A DNA stretch of 64,000 nucleotides, taken from the NCBI GenBank assembly GCA_014904985.1, contig MU129005.1, positions 1 through 64,000 of the forward strand. Direction: 5' to 3'. The translations under genes were made by a program, and so were the position numbers. The stretch is from Hydnum rufescens UP504. Lineage: Eukaryota > Basidiomycota > Agaricomycetes > Cantharellales > Hydnaceae. The notes under the pieces were generated by a model. The model was not told the DNA's origin. It made no database searches and worked only from the letters and a program-made list of their open reading frames with translations. This document shows positions 13,162 through 24,934 of this stretch, piece after piece. How positions within the stretch are numbered: position 1 is the first letter of the stretch; each line of letters begins with the position of its first letter.

Positions 13162-13329
13162 GTGGACAGCCCGAGGCTGCATAAAATAGACTGCCACGTA
13201 TGTAGATTCGTTTCGAAGGATCGGAAATACAAGGGTTTGACACGTCGGAATTGAATTACTGAATTCGAAATGGCCGTCCCTGGCACGTTCACTGTTGACC
13301 TCTGAGTCTGAACACCCAACACCGCGAGC

Positions 13330-14819
13330 ATGGCCAAAACGCCAGTAGTAAAATCCCATACCGTAAAGCCCAAACAAAAACACGGGCCGGCATTCAGGAT
13401 CCCTCGGTCACTGCTATGGCTGGGGTGTGCTGTGCTTCTCGGGTCAGCACTGATCGCCGCTCTTTCTCGCCTTCCTTCTTCGGTTGGAAAGACAGCGAAG
13501 AAAACTGCGCCTGTGTGGAAGCTCGTAGAGTAAGTGCACACTCTACTTTGGCTTGTTTTTAGCGTCTTCGCGGTCATTCGTCGGAATGCGTCCTCCCTCG
13601 ATAGGCTGACTGCGTTTTGCCCAATCATAGGATCGAAGGCAAAGGCAAGGGTCTTGTAGCCGCGAAGTAAGTCGTTTGGACATTCTCATTATCACGGCAT
13701 GGCGATGGGGTTTTTAAAAAACGAAACAACCACCTCGTAAGTGACATACAGGCCGGGGACCGCATAATGATCGATCATCCCCTCGTCAAGCTCCCCCCGG
13801 GATCGGACCGTGCTGTAGTGGCCCAAGACCTCCTCGCAAGCCTAAATCTCCTTCCCGAAGAGGATAAACTCGAATACTTCACGCTCACCTCGAACCCTTC
13901 CAAATTACCTCAAGATCCAGGCGCTCGAGTGACCGAGGACATGATGGCGCTTAGCATTTTCGAATCCAATGCCGTTCGTTCTGGGAACGAGTCTGCGCTA
14001 TACAAAAATGTGTGCAGAATCAATCATTCGTGCCTTCCGAATACCATGTATTGTGAGCAGCCGGATTTCTTTATCTTTGACAACCCCATTCTCTCGTGTT
14101 CCATTATTTAAAATTCACCATTCTCCCTCAAACGTTTTCTGCGCACAAAAAAACAGCCTATCGTGCAGACCTCGACGCTCTCGTTGTGCATGCTGTGCAA
14201 TTCATTGCAAGTGGCGAAGAGATCCTCTCGCCCTACTTCGATGCTATCCTCCACACCCGCGAGGAGCGCCAAGACTACATGCAGGAAGCTTACCACTTTC
14301 ACTGCGATTGCCCCGCTTGTTCCCTGGAAGCCGAGGCCAGGGAAGCCAGCGATCAACGACGAGCCAGGATATCCGACTTGAAAGACGTGATCGAGGGATG
14401 GTATCAGGAAACGGTGGAACCCGAAGAAGCCTTGGCTGCCATCGAGGAAGCTCTCGACTTGTACGAGAAAGAAGGGTACAATGTATCGTACGTTTTGCGT
14501 GTTCCGCTGTTGGCTATGTGAGGAAATCTCCCCCCCCGCTGATGGTATGACGTTTCAAAGTTTGGGATCGTGGTATGTGTATGGCATTGCCATCTCTGCG
14601 GCACACCAAGATCCGGAGAGTGTCAAGAAGTGGGCTCAGAAGGCTGCTGCTCGGTGTGTGGACAAGCGACTGCACTATAGGCCTCATTCTAACATGAATC
14701 CTATCAGGTACGTCATTGAGAGTGGTCGGGACAGTCCCGACCTCCGAAGCATCAACATTATATCCGCGAACCCCCAAGTAGCTGGGGCATGGGGCACCCG
14801 CGACGTACGTGTATTCTAA
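13330..14819 (+). CDS. SET-domain protein with N-terminal membrane anchor
   Basis: SET domains transfer methyl groups from S-adenosylmethionine to lysine. After a basic start, one hydrophobic helix (RSLLWLGCAVLLGSALIAAL) suggests a membrane anchor, unusual for this class. Small exons then give IEGKGKGLVAAK and AGDRIMIDHPLV, the N-SET segment. The core motif NHSCLPNT is followed, across an intron from GTGAGC (about 14055) to the AG at about 14156, by YRADLDALVVHAVQFIASGEEIL, placing the GEEI motif correctly. CDCPACSLE matches a post-SET Cys cluster. This fits the fungal SMYD/SET5-like group that has TPR-like C termini. A short unresolved intron follows GYNVS (about 14485). The last exon's end is uncertain; 14819 is the first in-frame stop. 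A MITE sits in its promoter. Confidence 0.78.
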
Positions 14820-14837
14820 GCGAATCGCCATCCCAGT

Positions 14838-14936
14838 CGGTGGATTGGTATTATCAAGTCTACATGGTGGTGAGGTTGCACTAGTACATGGATCGCATGT
14901 CCACACATGTTATCCAGCGGAGACTATGTGAACAGT
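14838..14936. repeat. dispersed repeat, copy A
   Basis: This stretch (GGATTGGTATTA, GAGGTTGCAC, AGTACATGGATCGCA, ACATGT in order) matches a second copy at 19358-19440 in the same order and orientation, with scattered substitutions and short indels. Each copy lies directly downstream of a gene. No coding frame or RNA fold is evident. Confidence 0.6.
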
Positions 14937-16684
14937 GACACATATAAGGGATATATTGTGAGCAGATTCTCTGGCTGAACTTGTTGTACAAGTCCTCACA
15001 GGCACAAGAAGAAGAGAATGAACTGTATCTTGATTAAGTCGATCCCCCAACAAGACAGCTGCAGTAGTGGCGAAAACCGACGTCCATGTAGTACAAAATT
15101 CTGATTCGACAGCAGTTGGAGTTGTATCGATTCCGGTGCAAGACAGGCCTCGAAATTGAATCAGTGAATCAACTTCTTCTCGGGCCATCTTCTTCTTTAG
15201 TGGGGTTCAAGATGGGTAAAGAAAAGAGCTTGGTCGGGAGGTGTTGTTGATGTGAATGGTTACGATCGCAAGTAGCATTGATAGGAGGTGCCTTGAGAAT
15301 CGTCCCTATGTGTGAAAAGAATCGTGGCCCCAACGTGTTTTGTTAAGATTTCTACAGCACATTTATTGCCATCGTCATCAAAAGTAAATAAAGGGAGAGA
15401 TTTCGGCAAACATGCTTGGCAGATTCATCTCCTCCCTCATTCCGAGAAGAATCCGTCACTGTGACTCCTCAAGCCCACAAAGATCCAAGAGACGCACTGA
15501 CAACCGCATAGACGGCAGCATCCATAGTCTGAGAGACGGCAAGGCCGCAATGAAGCAAACATAAACGATCCAGAAAGACTAGATCGTGAAGGGGCCGAAG
15601 CGTGCATGAGGAGCCGAACTAGAAATAGCATGCCGAACTATAGCAGCGTCATATTTGGGATCTCCGTGCCGGAGATAATTGTTGAGATTTCATGCCAGAC
15701 TTCCCCACGGATAGTAGCCATAAACAGCAGAAGCCAGTGACGAGATGCCGGCAGACGAAGGCTATTGGGAGCATTATTCGAGTCGCAGAAAGAAATCCAC
15801 TTACTATACACCCGCATCCTGTCTTAGTCTCCTCCGACTACTGAGCTGCGATGAGCCTCGTCCAATTTGACATTTGATAAGTAAATGGGGGGATGTCGAC
15901 CGGACAACCGCCAGACGATGTTGGATCGTGCCTAAGTGACACGATTCCATTGACGTCCAGAAACTTCCCAGCGAGAACTTGAAGGATCTAAATTATTGCC
16001 TGTAAATGATTTGGGGGCCATTAGTCTAACGTTGTCTGCAAAGCAAGGCATGAAAAGAGAATTGCTGGCGCATTGTTACCGCTCTGCAACAATGCTGCCC
16101 CTTTCGCGATGTAGATGCACAAGTCCGGCCATATTGATAGCCATCCGAACTCTCGCATGACATCGAGGAGCTGCGAAAGAGTGGCATCGTATACCAATCC
16201 TAGTTCTGAAGAGCCACCAATAGGAATATGTGATGGTACAATCTCATCCACCCATTTCACAATCAACAATATATTGAAAGCGAAGGCGAAACATCGAGAT
16301 CGGATCGAGGGTCTCTCTAAGACTGCCGGCCCCTGAAGGTCAAACATGAAACCTAAACGAACCCATCTTGCCGTCCAGACACGATGAAGACGAGCATCAA
16401 GTTGTGATACATCGCCTCGAAGTTAATTCGCGCGGCCTGTGCACGATGGGGTTTCCATAATCTGCCAACGCCGAGAACAAACTATGAGTATACTAAGAGA
16501 GACACTTCAAGACGTACGCCAGGTCAAAGGGTCAATGCTCAGCATAGACGAGGGACTCCAACACTACGGCCAGCGCCTATCGGATTTCTCAATTAGTGCT
16601 GGAGTGTGTATAACTGTATTGGGCGCGGCGAGGCCGGAGAAAGCCGCCACGTGGGACTGGGAAGCCTCCAGGATTCTCTTAAGT
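14937..16684. other. intergenic region with one weak minus-strand frame
   Basis: Mostly without recognisable features. The only frame that looks protein-like is on the minus strand at 16021-16347 and is listed separately. Confidence 0.45.
16021..16347 (-). CDS. hypothetical fragment
   Basis: An open frame of about 108 codons with balanced composition and alternating helical segments (RCFAFAFNILLIVKWVDEI and LSQLLDVMREFGWLSIW). This resembles the helical 'middle homology' region of fungal zinc-cluster transcription factors, but no Cys6 motif is visible upstream and no start context is convincing. It could be a gene remnant. I do not recognise it. Confidence 0.25.
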   Translation of the reverse strand: MFDLQGPAVLERPSIRSRCFAFAFNILLIVKWVDEIVPSHIPIGGSSELGLVYDATLSQLLDVMREFGWLSIWPDLCIYIAKGAALLQSGNNAPAILFSCLALQTTLD

Positions 16685-18129
16685 ATGTCGACCCGAGAGG
16701 AGATTCGTGCTCGCAGAAAAGAAGAAAAACGAAAGGCCAAGCTTGGTCTTGTTTCCCCTACACCTCAAGATGCCGAGATGGAGGATCCTTCCCTAGCGAG
16801 TGTGAAGAAAAAGAAGAAATCTAAAAGCGATTCAGCAACCGACGCAAGCGTACTTGGCGCTCTTGTATTTATAGTTGTGATATACTTAAATCCCCATTCC
16901 TCAGGATCTGACTGTGACTCCGGTGAACGATATTACCGATGCGATTCATGCCGAGAAGAAGAGAAAGCGAAGGCATCCCGATGGGGTTTGTTGCCCAGAC
17001 TTAATCTCTTAGTGGGGAGGACTTGAGACGGGTACTTGTCTATTGTAGGAGAACGAAGCCGAAGATGATACCCCAAAGGAGAAGAAGAATAAAAAACGGA
17101 AGCACATTCCAAATGTAAGTACATTGTCCGTTTGCCACTTTCATGACACACATATAACTGCCAGCAGGACGAATCCACAATCCCCTCAGTAACAGGAGGC
17201 CGTTGAGGTGCCCATAGAAGAAAGGAAGTCGAAAAAGAAACATAAGACCACGAAAGCAGACCCCACAACAACAGACGACCATCCCTCACAAGCAGGTGAA
17301 GATTTGGAGCAAAAGAAGCGAAAGAAGAAATCAAAAGATCTGACCAATCCCCCAATGACTGACTCGGTTTGTCTTCTTTTCCCCTAATTTGGCATCCTGT
17401 GGGAATTTATATTTGGTATGCAGGAGCCCAGCAGGAAAAAATCGAAGAAAGAAAAGGCAAAGAGTAATGCGACCTTAGCCAATTTGTTCGTTCCCCACAA
17501 CTTCCCCGACCCTGGAAGAGATACGACCCTTCCTGATGCTAGTGTGAAATGTGCGGCAGGAATATTCTCGCCTGATGCCTTCCTTCCTGATAGTCAATTG
17601 ACCCTACGCCGTGCTTACGTAGCCCTGGTATATGCCTACCAACATGCGGACCGCTATAATCCTAATAAAGCAGCATCTGAAGAATGGAAGTTCAGCAAAG
17701 CGAGACAAAACTGGCTGACACGGCATATCTGGTATGAGGACGCAGTCCCAGAGAAGTACATCGGTGTCGTCATCCACTATCTTAAAAGTGTTCAAGGAGG
17801 GGCGCGGGACGTGGGTTCATTCTCCCTCCCTCCCTCCACTATTGTTGTAAATCAAAAAGTTGATGTCCCGTCTCTTGCATTTGAAGGCTATCATCAAAGG
17901 ATGTCAAATCCTCCTCGATCCTCACCCGATCACCACCACCCCTGGTGCTTCAGATGCTACCACGTCTGTAAATCCATCTACCAACGACGTCACGGCAACC
18001 CCTCGTAAAGTTACATTTTCCGAGCCAACTACCACCTCAGATGATCCAGTCAATCAAGCCGAAGCTCGTCGAGTGGAAGTGCGTCGTGCACGAGCCAAGA
18101 TGTTATGGGATGCACTATCTGGTCCATAA
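16685..18129 (+). CDS. WKF-domain nucleolar protein (C7orf50-like)
   Basis: The start MSTREEIRARRKEEKRKAKL opens a very Lys-rich protein with repeated KKKK/KKRKH nuclear-nucleolar type signals spread over several small exons, separated by phase-consistent introns (for example one starting at 16851, GTACTTGG...CTCAG). The C-terminal part contains the conserved core EEWKFSKARQNWLTRHIW, then VPEKYIGVVIHYLKSVQGGAR. That is the WKF motif domain found in human C7orf50 and fungal relatives, proteins linked to ribosome biogenesis. After a last intron the tail reads RRVEVRRARAKMLWDAL and then stop, matching the family's basic C-terminal helix. Function beyond the nucleolar link is not established for fungi. 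It lies 5' of, and on the same strand as, a mitochondrial ribosomal protein gene. Confidence 0.78.
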
Positions 18130-18648
18130 TCAGTGGCGGTGGCCATTCAATTGGTTCATATCATTCTCATTTCGTACACTTTTCCAACATACCCATCACA
18201 ACGAGATTGGGACACAGCCAAGAATAAAAAGAATGATTGAGATCCAATGGACTGAAGAGCATTAGTTGACTTTCCACGAAAAAAAACCGCTGTCTCGTGC
18301 CGGCAACCATGCCTAAATGGCCACAACTCGGACAAGAAATTCTAAGTCCAACCGGATCGGGAGAATAACAAGAAAAGGGGCGGAGAAGGGGAAACCAAGG
18401 TAATGAAATCAGCAAGCTTACCCATTGAGCAACCATTTCTGAAGTAGTCCACTTGCATGGATAATCATCCTCATCTATGTAGCTATTCATCGAGGTGCCA
18501 TCGTCATACTTGAATGTTACTCGCAAGCGCCGCCACGTGATGCAAAAACTAAATTGCCGGATTTTACCGAAGGTTAACTTTCAGTCTTGTCTGGCCTAAG
18601 TGCGATAGTGATACTGACGATAATTATAGCAGTTCTTGAGTTGCCAAC

Positions 18649-19224
18649 ATGAATTGTTGCTGCGAAACCCTGGTACCCTTACGAGTTGGCGGGGCGCGCC
18701 ATCTCACAAACTAGAACGTTCGCGAGCACTTCTCAACCAACACCACAACCAACGTACCAAATTCCTCGCGGAATAAACGTCGGCCCTGTTACCGACCCTC
18801 TCCTTACATACTTTGCCTCTCATATCATGCGCGACGGCCATAGGCACCAGGCCACGCGGGTGGTGGCCAATACTCTGAATACAATCCATTCCCTCACACG
18901 TTCTGCCCTCTCCCCATATTTCGTGCCGCGATCGAGCGAGCTAGTCCAGAGGTCAAAGTGGTCTCAGAGAAACGCCGCAACAAGAACGTGATGACGCCCC
19001 GTCCTCTGGGGCCTAAACAACGTACGGGGCAGGCCATTCGTTGGATCATTCAGATGAGCGAGAAGCGAAAGAATGTTAAGCTGGAGCAGAGGTTGGCGAG
19101 AGAGATCCTCGCGATTATCGAGGGGAATAGTGAGGTGTTGAAGCTTCAGGAGCAACAACACTCACTTGCGTTGGCGAACCGGTTCGTGATTATCGATTTC
19201 TGGTTGGTATGTCTGTCGATCTGA
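18649..19224 (+). CDS. mitochondrial small-subunit ribosomal protein uS7m, apparent frameshift
   Basis: uS7 nucleates the head of the small ribosomal subunit. The N terminus (RAISQTRTFASTSQ) looks like a mitochondrial presequence. It is followed by MRDGHRHQATRVVANTLNTI and HSLTR, then by the diagnostic PIFRAAIERASPEVK, KRRNKNVMTPR, GKASP-like QAIRWI and a basic C-terminal half ending LALANR. The two halves sit in different frames. The switch lies in CTCTCCCCATATTT (about 18908-18921), where one more C restores LSPIFRAAIE. There is no room for an intron, so either one base is missing from the sequence or the gene is broken. The start is also unresolved: the nearest ATG (18649) is one base out of frame with the presequence. 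The last exon may be missing too. It converges with the ubiquitin protease gene. Confidence 0.75.
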
Positions 19225-19357
19225 TAGTCGTCGTCACGATAGGGCAAACGCCACGGTACGAATATGAGAATCACCTGGCTATCACCCCTCTCGGAATCTG
19301 GCTCAACCGGATTCTAACTATCGAGAATCATCGAGAAAGAGGCGCTCACGGGCTTGG

Positions 19358-19440
19358 GGCGGATTGGTATTACCAGATCTGCTGAGGTTGCACAGTACAT
19401 GGATCGCACGCTCATACATGTAATCGGCGGGGACTCTGTA
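19358..19440. repeat. dispersed repeat, copy B
   Basis: Second copy of the repeat at 14838-14936: GGATTGGTATTACCAGATCT, GAGGTTGCAC, AGTACATGGATCGCA and ACATGTAAT occur in the same order. It sits between the end of the uS7m gene and the 3' end of the ubiquitin protease. Confidence 0.6.
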
Positions 19441-19518
19441 TGGTCAATGGCAATTATATCGTGGGCACCCGATGCTTGCAAAACAATAATTTACTCTGTT
19501 TGCCAAAATACAGAAAGA

Positions 19519-22500
19519 CTAATCCATCTTCTCGTAGAATAAAAGATACGCCTTGGACTTCAGCACCTCCTCGATAGAGGCAAGGCGTACCACAGTGTCA
19601 CTAATGCAGCACCACTGGCGATCCATTGCTGGTACTGGACCATCAATCGTCGTCTGTGGCTCTGACTCCGTCATGGTTGCACGAGGAAGAGCGGTGTACG
19701 CGATGTAATGCCCTCCAAGCTGTTTAAACGCGTCAAATACCTGCATCAGGACGGAGGACAAACATCTTTCATCACTCACCATATTGCCAATGTGGACTAC
19801 GACGGCGTATAGTTGGTATCGTACAGGGGGATCTTCCTCTTCTGCACCACCAAACAGGCGATGATGGGAATGGGTATGGGGAAGATGATTGCCGGATTTC
19901 GTGTTTTCACTCTCCATTCGACGCCTAGGCGTCCTGCCGTGCTTATCAAGACCGTATTTCTCCTTGCGAGGGGCGAGGAATGGCCTGAGATCTAGAACCT
20001 CAGGAAATGGGACATAATCATCCATTTTCTTAGCTGTCCCAGCAAACATGGACATCGAGCTCCTGCCGATGTGTTGGAACCGCTTGAGATGGATAACGAG
20101 GACCGGAGGCGGCACATCGATGAGATAACGCTTGAAGGCTCGTCGATGGATAACTTGCTCTGACCGCTTCGGCACCTTGGCTGTTGTTGGTGTGACTTGT
20201 GGGGTGACTTGTGAATTCGTCATCGACGCATCATCTGTATCGGAGGCGAGGGCGAACTCATGTTCCGACTCGTGTTCCTTATCGTGTGAACTCCCATCCC
20301 ATGAGCCTCCTTCACTCTCACTCTTGTATCCTGTCCGGCCAGGAGCTGAGACAAGAGAGGAGACAAGAGAGTCAGATGATGCATGGACCCTCGAAGCACT
20401 AAAGGCGGAATAGCGGCGGAAGGGAAGCACAGGAGTTGACGGGAGAGGTCGAATTGCCCCAGTTGGCGACGTGGTCGAGATCGAAGGGATCGGGTGTCCT
20501 CCAGCAGACAAGGGCTACAGACAACGTCAGACACAGAAGCTTGTATGCACTCATGACTTACAGCATTGGATGCAGTTTTGCCACTATCAGTTGGCAGCTG
20601 CGGTATCTGAAGCTCGGGTAGGAATACCGGATCTCGGCGATTCTTAGCAGAGGTCCTGGGGTCCAAGGAACTTCGAGAGCGGGATAAGTGAGATATCGGA
20701 GTTGACACTATTGCACTCGCATCCAAAATTGGAGTCTGAGGTAACTTGGAGGTCGCTGAGGAAAATGGTATGTAAGGAGTGGGGTATGGATCTTGTGATT
20801 GAGCGAGTGAAGGATCTTTCGATCGGAGGGTTGGGGTTGACACATTAGAAACCGTAAATGGATTGTTCAGCCGAGTGATTGTGAGATCCGCTGAGGATGA
20901 GCGAGGAGGATTTAGCTCGGGAGGGTAAGTGCCGTACGCAACCGGGGCAGGATGGATCTCGCCTTCATCTGAGGACGAAGAAGTGGAAGATTCTAATGAT
21001 GACGCCTGGGTGCGACTCTTCGGCTTGCTCAATTCGGGGTGGAGAAGTTTCCAGCAATTATGACACGCAAACGCATTGTCTTCGTCTAAAATTTCAACGG
21101 AAGTGAACTCGCGCAGACATCCCAATAATCCCCCGGTAGCCTCGATCTGAGCCCAAGCATAGGATGACGGTGGGTTATTGATGGGCGTTTGGGCCGTACT
21201 TCGCAATAACCGCAGAGGATTTAATGCGTGTCCAGTATCATCTCTGAATAGAGCCTTTAGGTATGCTATCTCCTCGGGGGTCGGTTTTGGCGGCCGCCTT
21301 GGATCTCGGTCGACAGAACTCGCTCGAGAAGAATGAGCTCTGCGTGGAGAAGATCGCTCTCTAGATCTATGAAAGTGACGAGGAAATTGTCGCCCAGATG
21401 ACGAATTTTCACTATTGTCATCTTCATCGTGTCCATCTGTAACATGCAGGATAGCGTCGAAGGGATTCGGACCGGGAGAACTCGACTGAGGGCCAACAGG
21501 TTGCGCAGGGGGTGGGTTGGCTCGCTGCCCCATTTTTTGTACCATCGTTCTGAATCTACTTTTCTGAATCGAAGAGACGTAAGATTCAGCGGGATTAGGA
21601 GATTGCTAAAGCCTACCTTACGGTTATTGCTCGTCTTTATCGGAATAGAGAGATCAAGAAAATCCTCCAAGGTGTGCGAAATCTAAAGGGGGAAAGGGGA
21701 AAATCATGAGATGTAATCAAACCTACAAGCTATTGGCGACATTACATGCTTGCACTCATTGCATACGATAACGCTGCAAGATTTGCATATGCAGGGCGTG
21801 TTAATAATGATAATAGCCTCTGGACGATCACGGGGTGCTGACCTTGCTAACTTACCACCAAACACAGTAGAAGCAAATGGGACGAGTGGTGGAGGAACCG
21901 ATAACGGATTCGAAGGCCCCGCGGCAGCATTAGAATTATAGAAGATGACGGGGCTTGCTGATTCACGCGGTCCATGACGATGCTTCTCGTCTTTGTTTGG
22001 GGGTTTCCGTTTCTTGATAATCTGATGAAATAGACCCAAATTCCCCCTGCCACACTCCAGGAATAAGGACAAAATACATACGTCCCATTCATCCATGTAC
22101 ATGCCATCCAATAAGTGACGCAGAAGCTCATGAGCATCCTGCTGCCCGATCTTGGGGGAACTGTGAACATCTGGGAAGCAAGCAATGGGGATCTGGACGG
22201 CTCACATCACGATACTGATCAAACTTTGCACTAAGCTGGATTTTGATCTCCCTGTACATGACATAGCTAACATAAACCGCCTTGAGAGGAATGAACCGGA
22301 AAGTACCTCGAACTCAGGGGTGCCGTATGACTTTTGTCCCGAGCAAAATAGGCGTTCTGCATGAATTGAAGGAAAGTATCCGACAACCCCATCCCAGAAG
22401 ACCATTCCACGTATGAAGGGCCAGCCACAGGCCGTCCATTCGTAAGTGCAGGACTAAGGGAGGGGTCGGCGCTTGCCCGGGCTGGGGAGTGGAAAGTGAT

Positions 22501-22755
22501 CATGTCTTCGAGAATGGGCGTCGCAATCATCTGGAATGCCAAGTAAGTTGTGCATATCGTGCTCAATCTACACTTCTCGAGGGAACCCACGGCTTGGAGA
22601 ACGCTGTTGAGGAAACAGTCGTTGGCGGGGTTAACAATTCCTGCCGGCAGCCTGGGATGCTGGTCACTGGGGGCGCCCTTCTGTGTGGCTAGCCTCTTGA
22701 GCCTCTTGTCCCTCCCAAGCCACGCTATCGAGGTCGAGTCCCCGCCGTATAACAT
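19519..22755 (-). CDS. ubiquitin carboxyl-terminal hydrolase (USP family, UBP1/UBP16/USP30-like)
   Basis: Cysteine protease that removes ubiquitin. The N-terminal exon carries the Cys box GIVNPANDCFLNSVLQAVGS (near 22600-22650), with NDCF instead of the usual NTCF and Ala where Gly is usual. Further pieces are QDAHELLRHLLDGMYMDEW, a region with FGGKLA and a Cys pair (CKSCSV...CNEC), HTLEDFLDLSIPI, and LREFTSVEILDEDNAFACHN with a nearby CW. A long Ser/Pro-rich insert fills 20.5-21.5 kb. The C-terminal exon contains PPVLVIHLKRFQHIG, then the His box QLGGHYIAYTALPR and a WCCISDTVV segment leading to AYLLFYEK at the end. The nucleophile Cys, catalytic His and later Asp are all present, so it is probably active. 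The start at 22755 is the first in-frame ATG before the Cys box; an upstream membrane-anchor exon is possible. Confidence 0.86.
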
Positions 22756-24934
22756 AGCACACAGTTGAGTGAACTGTGCTGTGCGGCGTAGTGTTGTCGA
22801 TAGAATAGACCCTGGCTTTTGATTCCGGTTCCCATTTATCACTGCTGGGCAGTGAGGTGTCCTGCCTTAGCAACGCCAGGTTCGAAGCAGTGCACGGTGA
22901 ACATTTGCATGGCTTCGAGGATTGTCTACGCTATCCAAGTGCATTCTTCGTCGCGTACATTTTGACGTTTTGCTGCGGATGCGCTGGTAGCTTCTCACTT
23001 CTCGTGGCACCACATCCGCGCAGATCAAGTTGATGGGGTTTTCTCCACCTTGTACCTCTTCCACAGACTGTTTCCTCCAGATGCTCTCGTGTACGGCATA
23101 GATTTGGACATCCAACTTCTCCCTCATATCTCATTTTGAATTCGGCCACACACTCATGATGAAACAAAAAGCTGCCTCTTAAGCTGCAAAACGAATTCGA
23201 AAGAAGACGGCCTTTTCTGTATTAAATTCGTCTTTTCTATCAATTCTACAGTATGTGTCGTTCGGCCCTCGGAGCTAGGCAGAAGTATCTGTTAAAGGAA
23301 ATGTCTTAATGTTACGTAAGGGTCCCCCATGTCGAGAAGAATTAAGGAGGCGAGATCGTGCGTATGCCCAAGTCGGGATATGACCGAGGAGAGTACATTA
23401 TAAATCAGGCCTTGTAACGTTGTCCGGGGAAAGATATCCCGATAGATCTTCCTAGTAGTACAGTAAGTCGCATAAGACCTAACACCCAACCAAATTTTTT
23501 CCTACTACTGAACATCAAGCACCCCCCTGGTTCTATTAGGTCCTTGAGCATAGTTCGCGGCTTTTCGAAGTGAAGGTGAGTGGAACAACCATTTTCTTAT
23601 GGAGAGTGCATGGCAGGAGTGCACTGGGCGCTTCCTGAAGATCATTTTGGAATGCTTCAAGATAACTAACTAGATAGCACGGATCGAAGTAGATATGCTG
23701 TCGATAAATGGACATACTTCAATCCCATAGATTCTAATTACGGCCGTCATGTTCGGCTCCCTGGCTCCCGATCCTTGGGAGAAGAGAAGTTCACTTCGAG
23801 CCTGACAGCCTTTACGACCGAACTTCTTCCTTTTTTTCAACAGATATTGAGTATCTTCTTTTCCACCATGGCAATCCTCTCTTAGTTAGTCTGGGGTTTG
23901 GCCCCAAACCAAAACCATGAGTATCATACTCCCGGCTACTCTAGGTTTTGTTGGAGAAAATATATCGGTTCTGTGACATGCCAGCCCAGGTCCCTAGTAT
24001 TTTCATGGCATTGGCTCATCAAAAAATCCTGGTCCCGATCAGTCAAATTAAAGGTAGCCAATTCCCCTCCCCTCCCCAGGAGCTCTGTTTAGTCATTGAT
24101 GTTGGAATTGGGGATGGGCGAGCTCAAACGCTCATCGCTTAGCGTATCCTCTAGAGAGTTTCTCTAGATCTACCGAAGTCCCCTCAAGCATTTGCCTGAG
24201 CTCTGATTAAAGGCTCTACTGTACCCACTCGAAGTCTAGCAGTTTGTCACGTCACAACCTGGAAAAAGCTGCTAGAACCGATAGCAATCGTGTCACATTG
24301 CAGTCGTGGCGCTGCTAGCTACCGTGGGGTGTCACGGGCACTCAGGAAATCGGCCAGTCACTGGGATAGAGGCTCTGGGGTGATACACACCGCAGAAACA
24401 ATATTTTTACTCTGGACAAGGTACTTTGGCAAAAAAAAAAAACGGCCCCGACTATTTCCGAGAGCTTTTTTGCAGAGGTCTGGACGAATATACAAGTGAA
24501 ACCTGGGTTGATTGTACGGAAGGTCTTGTGGCGGACTGGGAAAAGTGCAACTTCGGGTCATACTCAGGGCCCTTTCACTGCTATGTCACACTGCTGGACA
24601 CCCCCCGCTGCTACGGGAGATAGCACAATTGTCACGTCACAAAAAAATTCCGCTGCTAGACTTCGAGTGGGTACAGTATCTTTCCTCTCGTTGTGCGAAT
24701 TTACACCGATTCTTCAACAATTGATGCCAATGATGGACTCGGTCAAAACAGACACAGACAGTCGTAGGACAGTCACAGTCACACGCGAGTCGCATTCAAA
24801 CACGAGTTACACAATCCATCTCTGAGGCCCACTACGTACGCAAAAAAGTAGCGCAAGCCAACGACTTACATCTAGGATAAATGTCCGTGCACCGTAAGGG
24901 TGGGGGGTTGATTGGTGGAGGGTACCACCACCAA
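22756..24934. other. intergenic region holding a MITE
   Basis: Apart from the inverted-repeat element at 24219-24676, no gene is supportable. It contains the 5' flank of the ubiquitin protease and the 3' flank of the lipase gene. Confidence 0.5.
24219..24676. mobile_element. mariner-like MITE with TA target duplication
   Basis: The ends are perfect 24-bp inverted repeats beginning CTGTACCCACTCGAAGTCTA, at 24219-24242 and 24653-24676. The element is bounded by TA on each side (24217-24218 and 24677-24678), the target-site duplication of Tc1/mariner elements. The near-palindrome TTGTCACGTCACAA and copies of CGCTGCTAG recur inside both arms, so the whole element could fold into a long imperfect hairpin. 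At 458 bp, with no transposase, it is non-autonomous. An A11-12 run lies in the middle (about 24430). Confidence 0.87.

Noticed and set aside
14040..14170. Apparent frameshift after NHSCLPNT in the SET gene
   Set aside because: Using the GTGAGC donor at about 14055 instead of the first GTATTG joins the exons in phase and gives a normal SET motif, so no base needs correcting.
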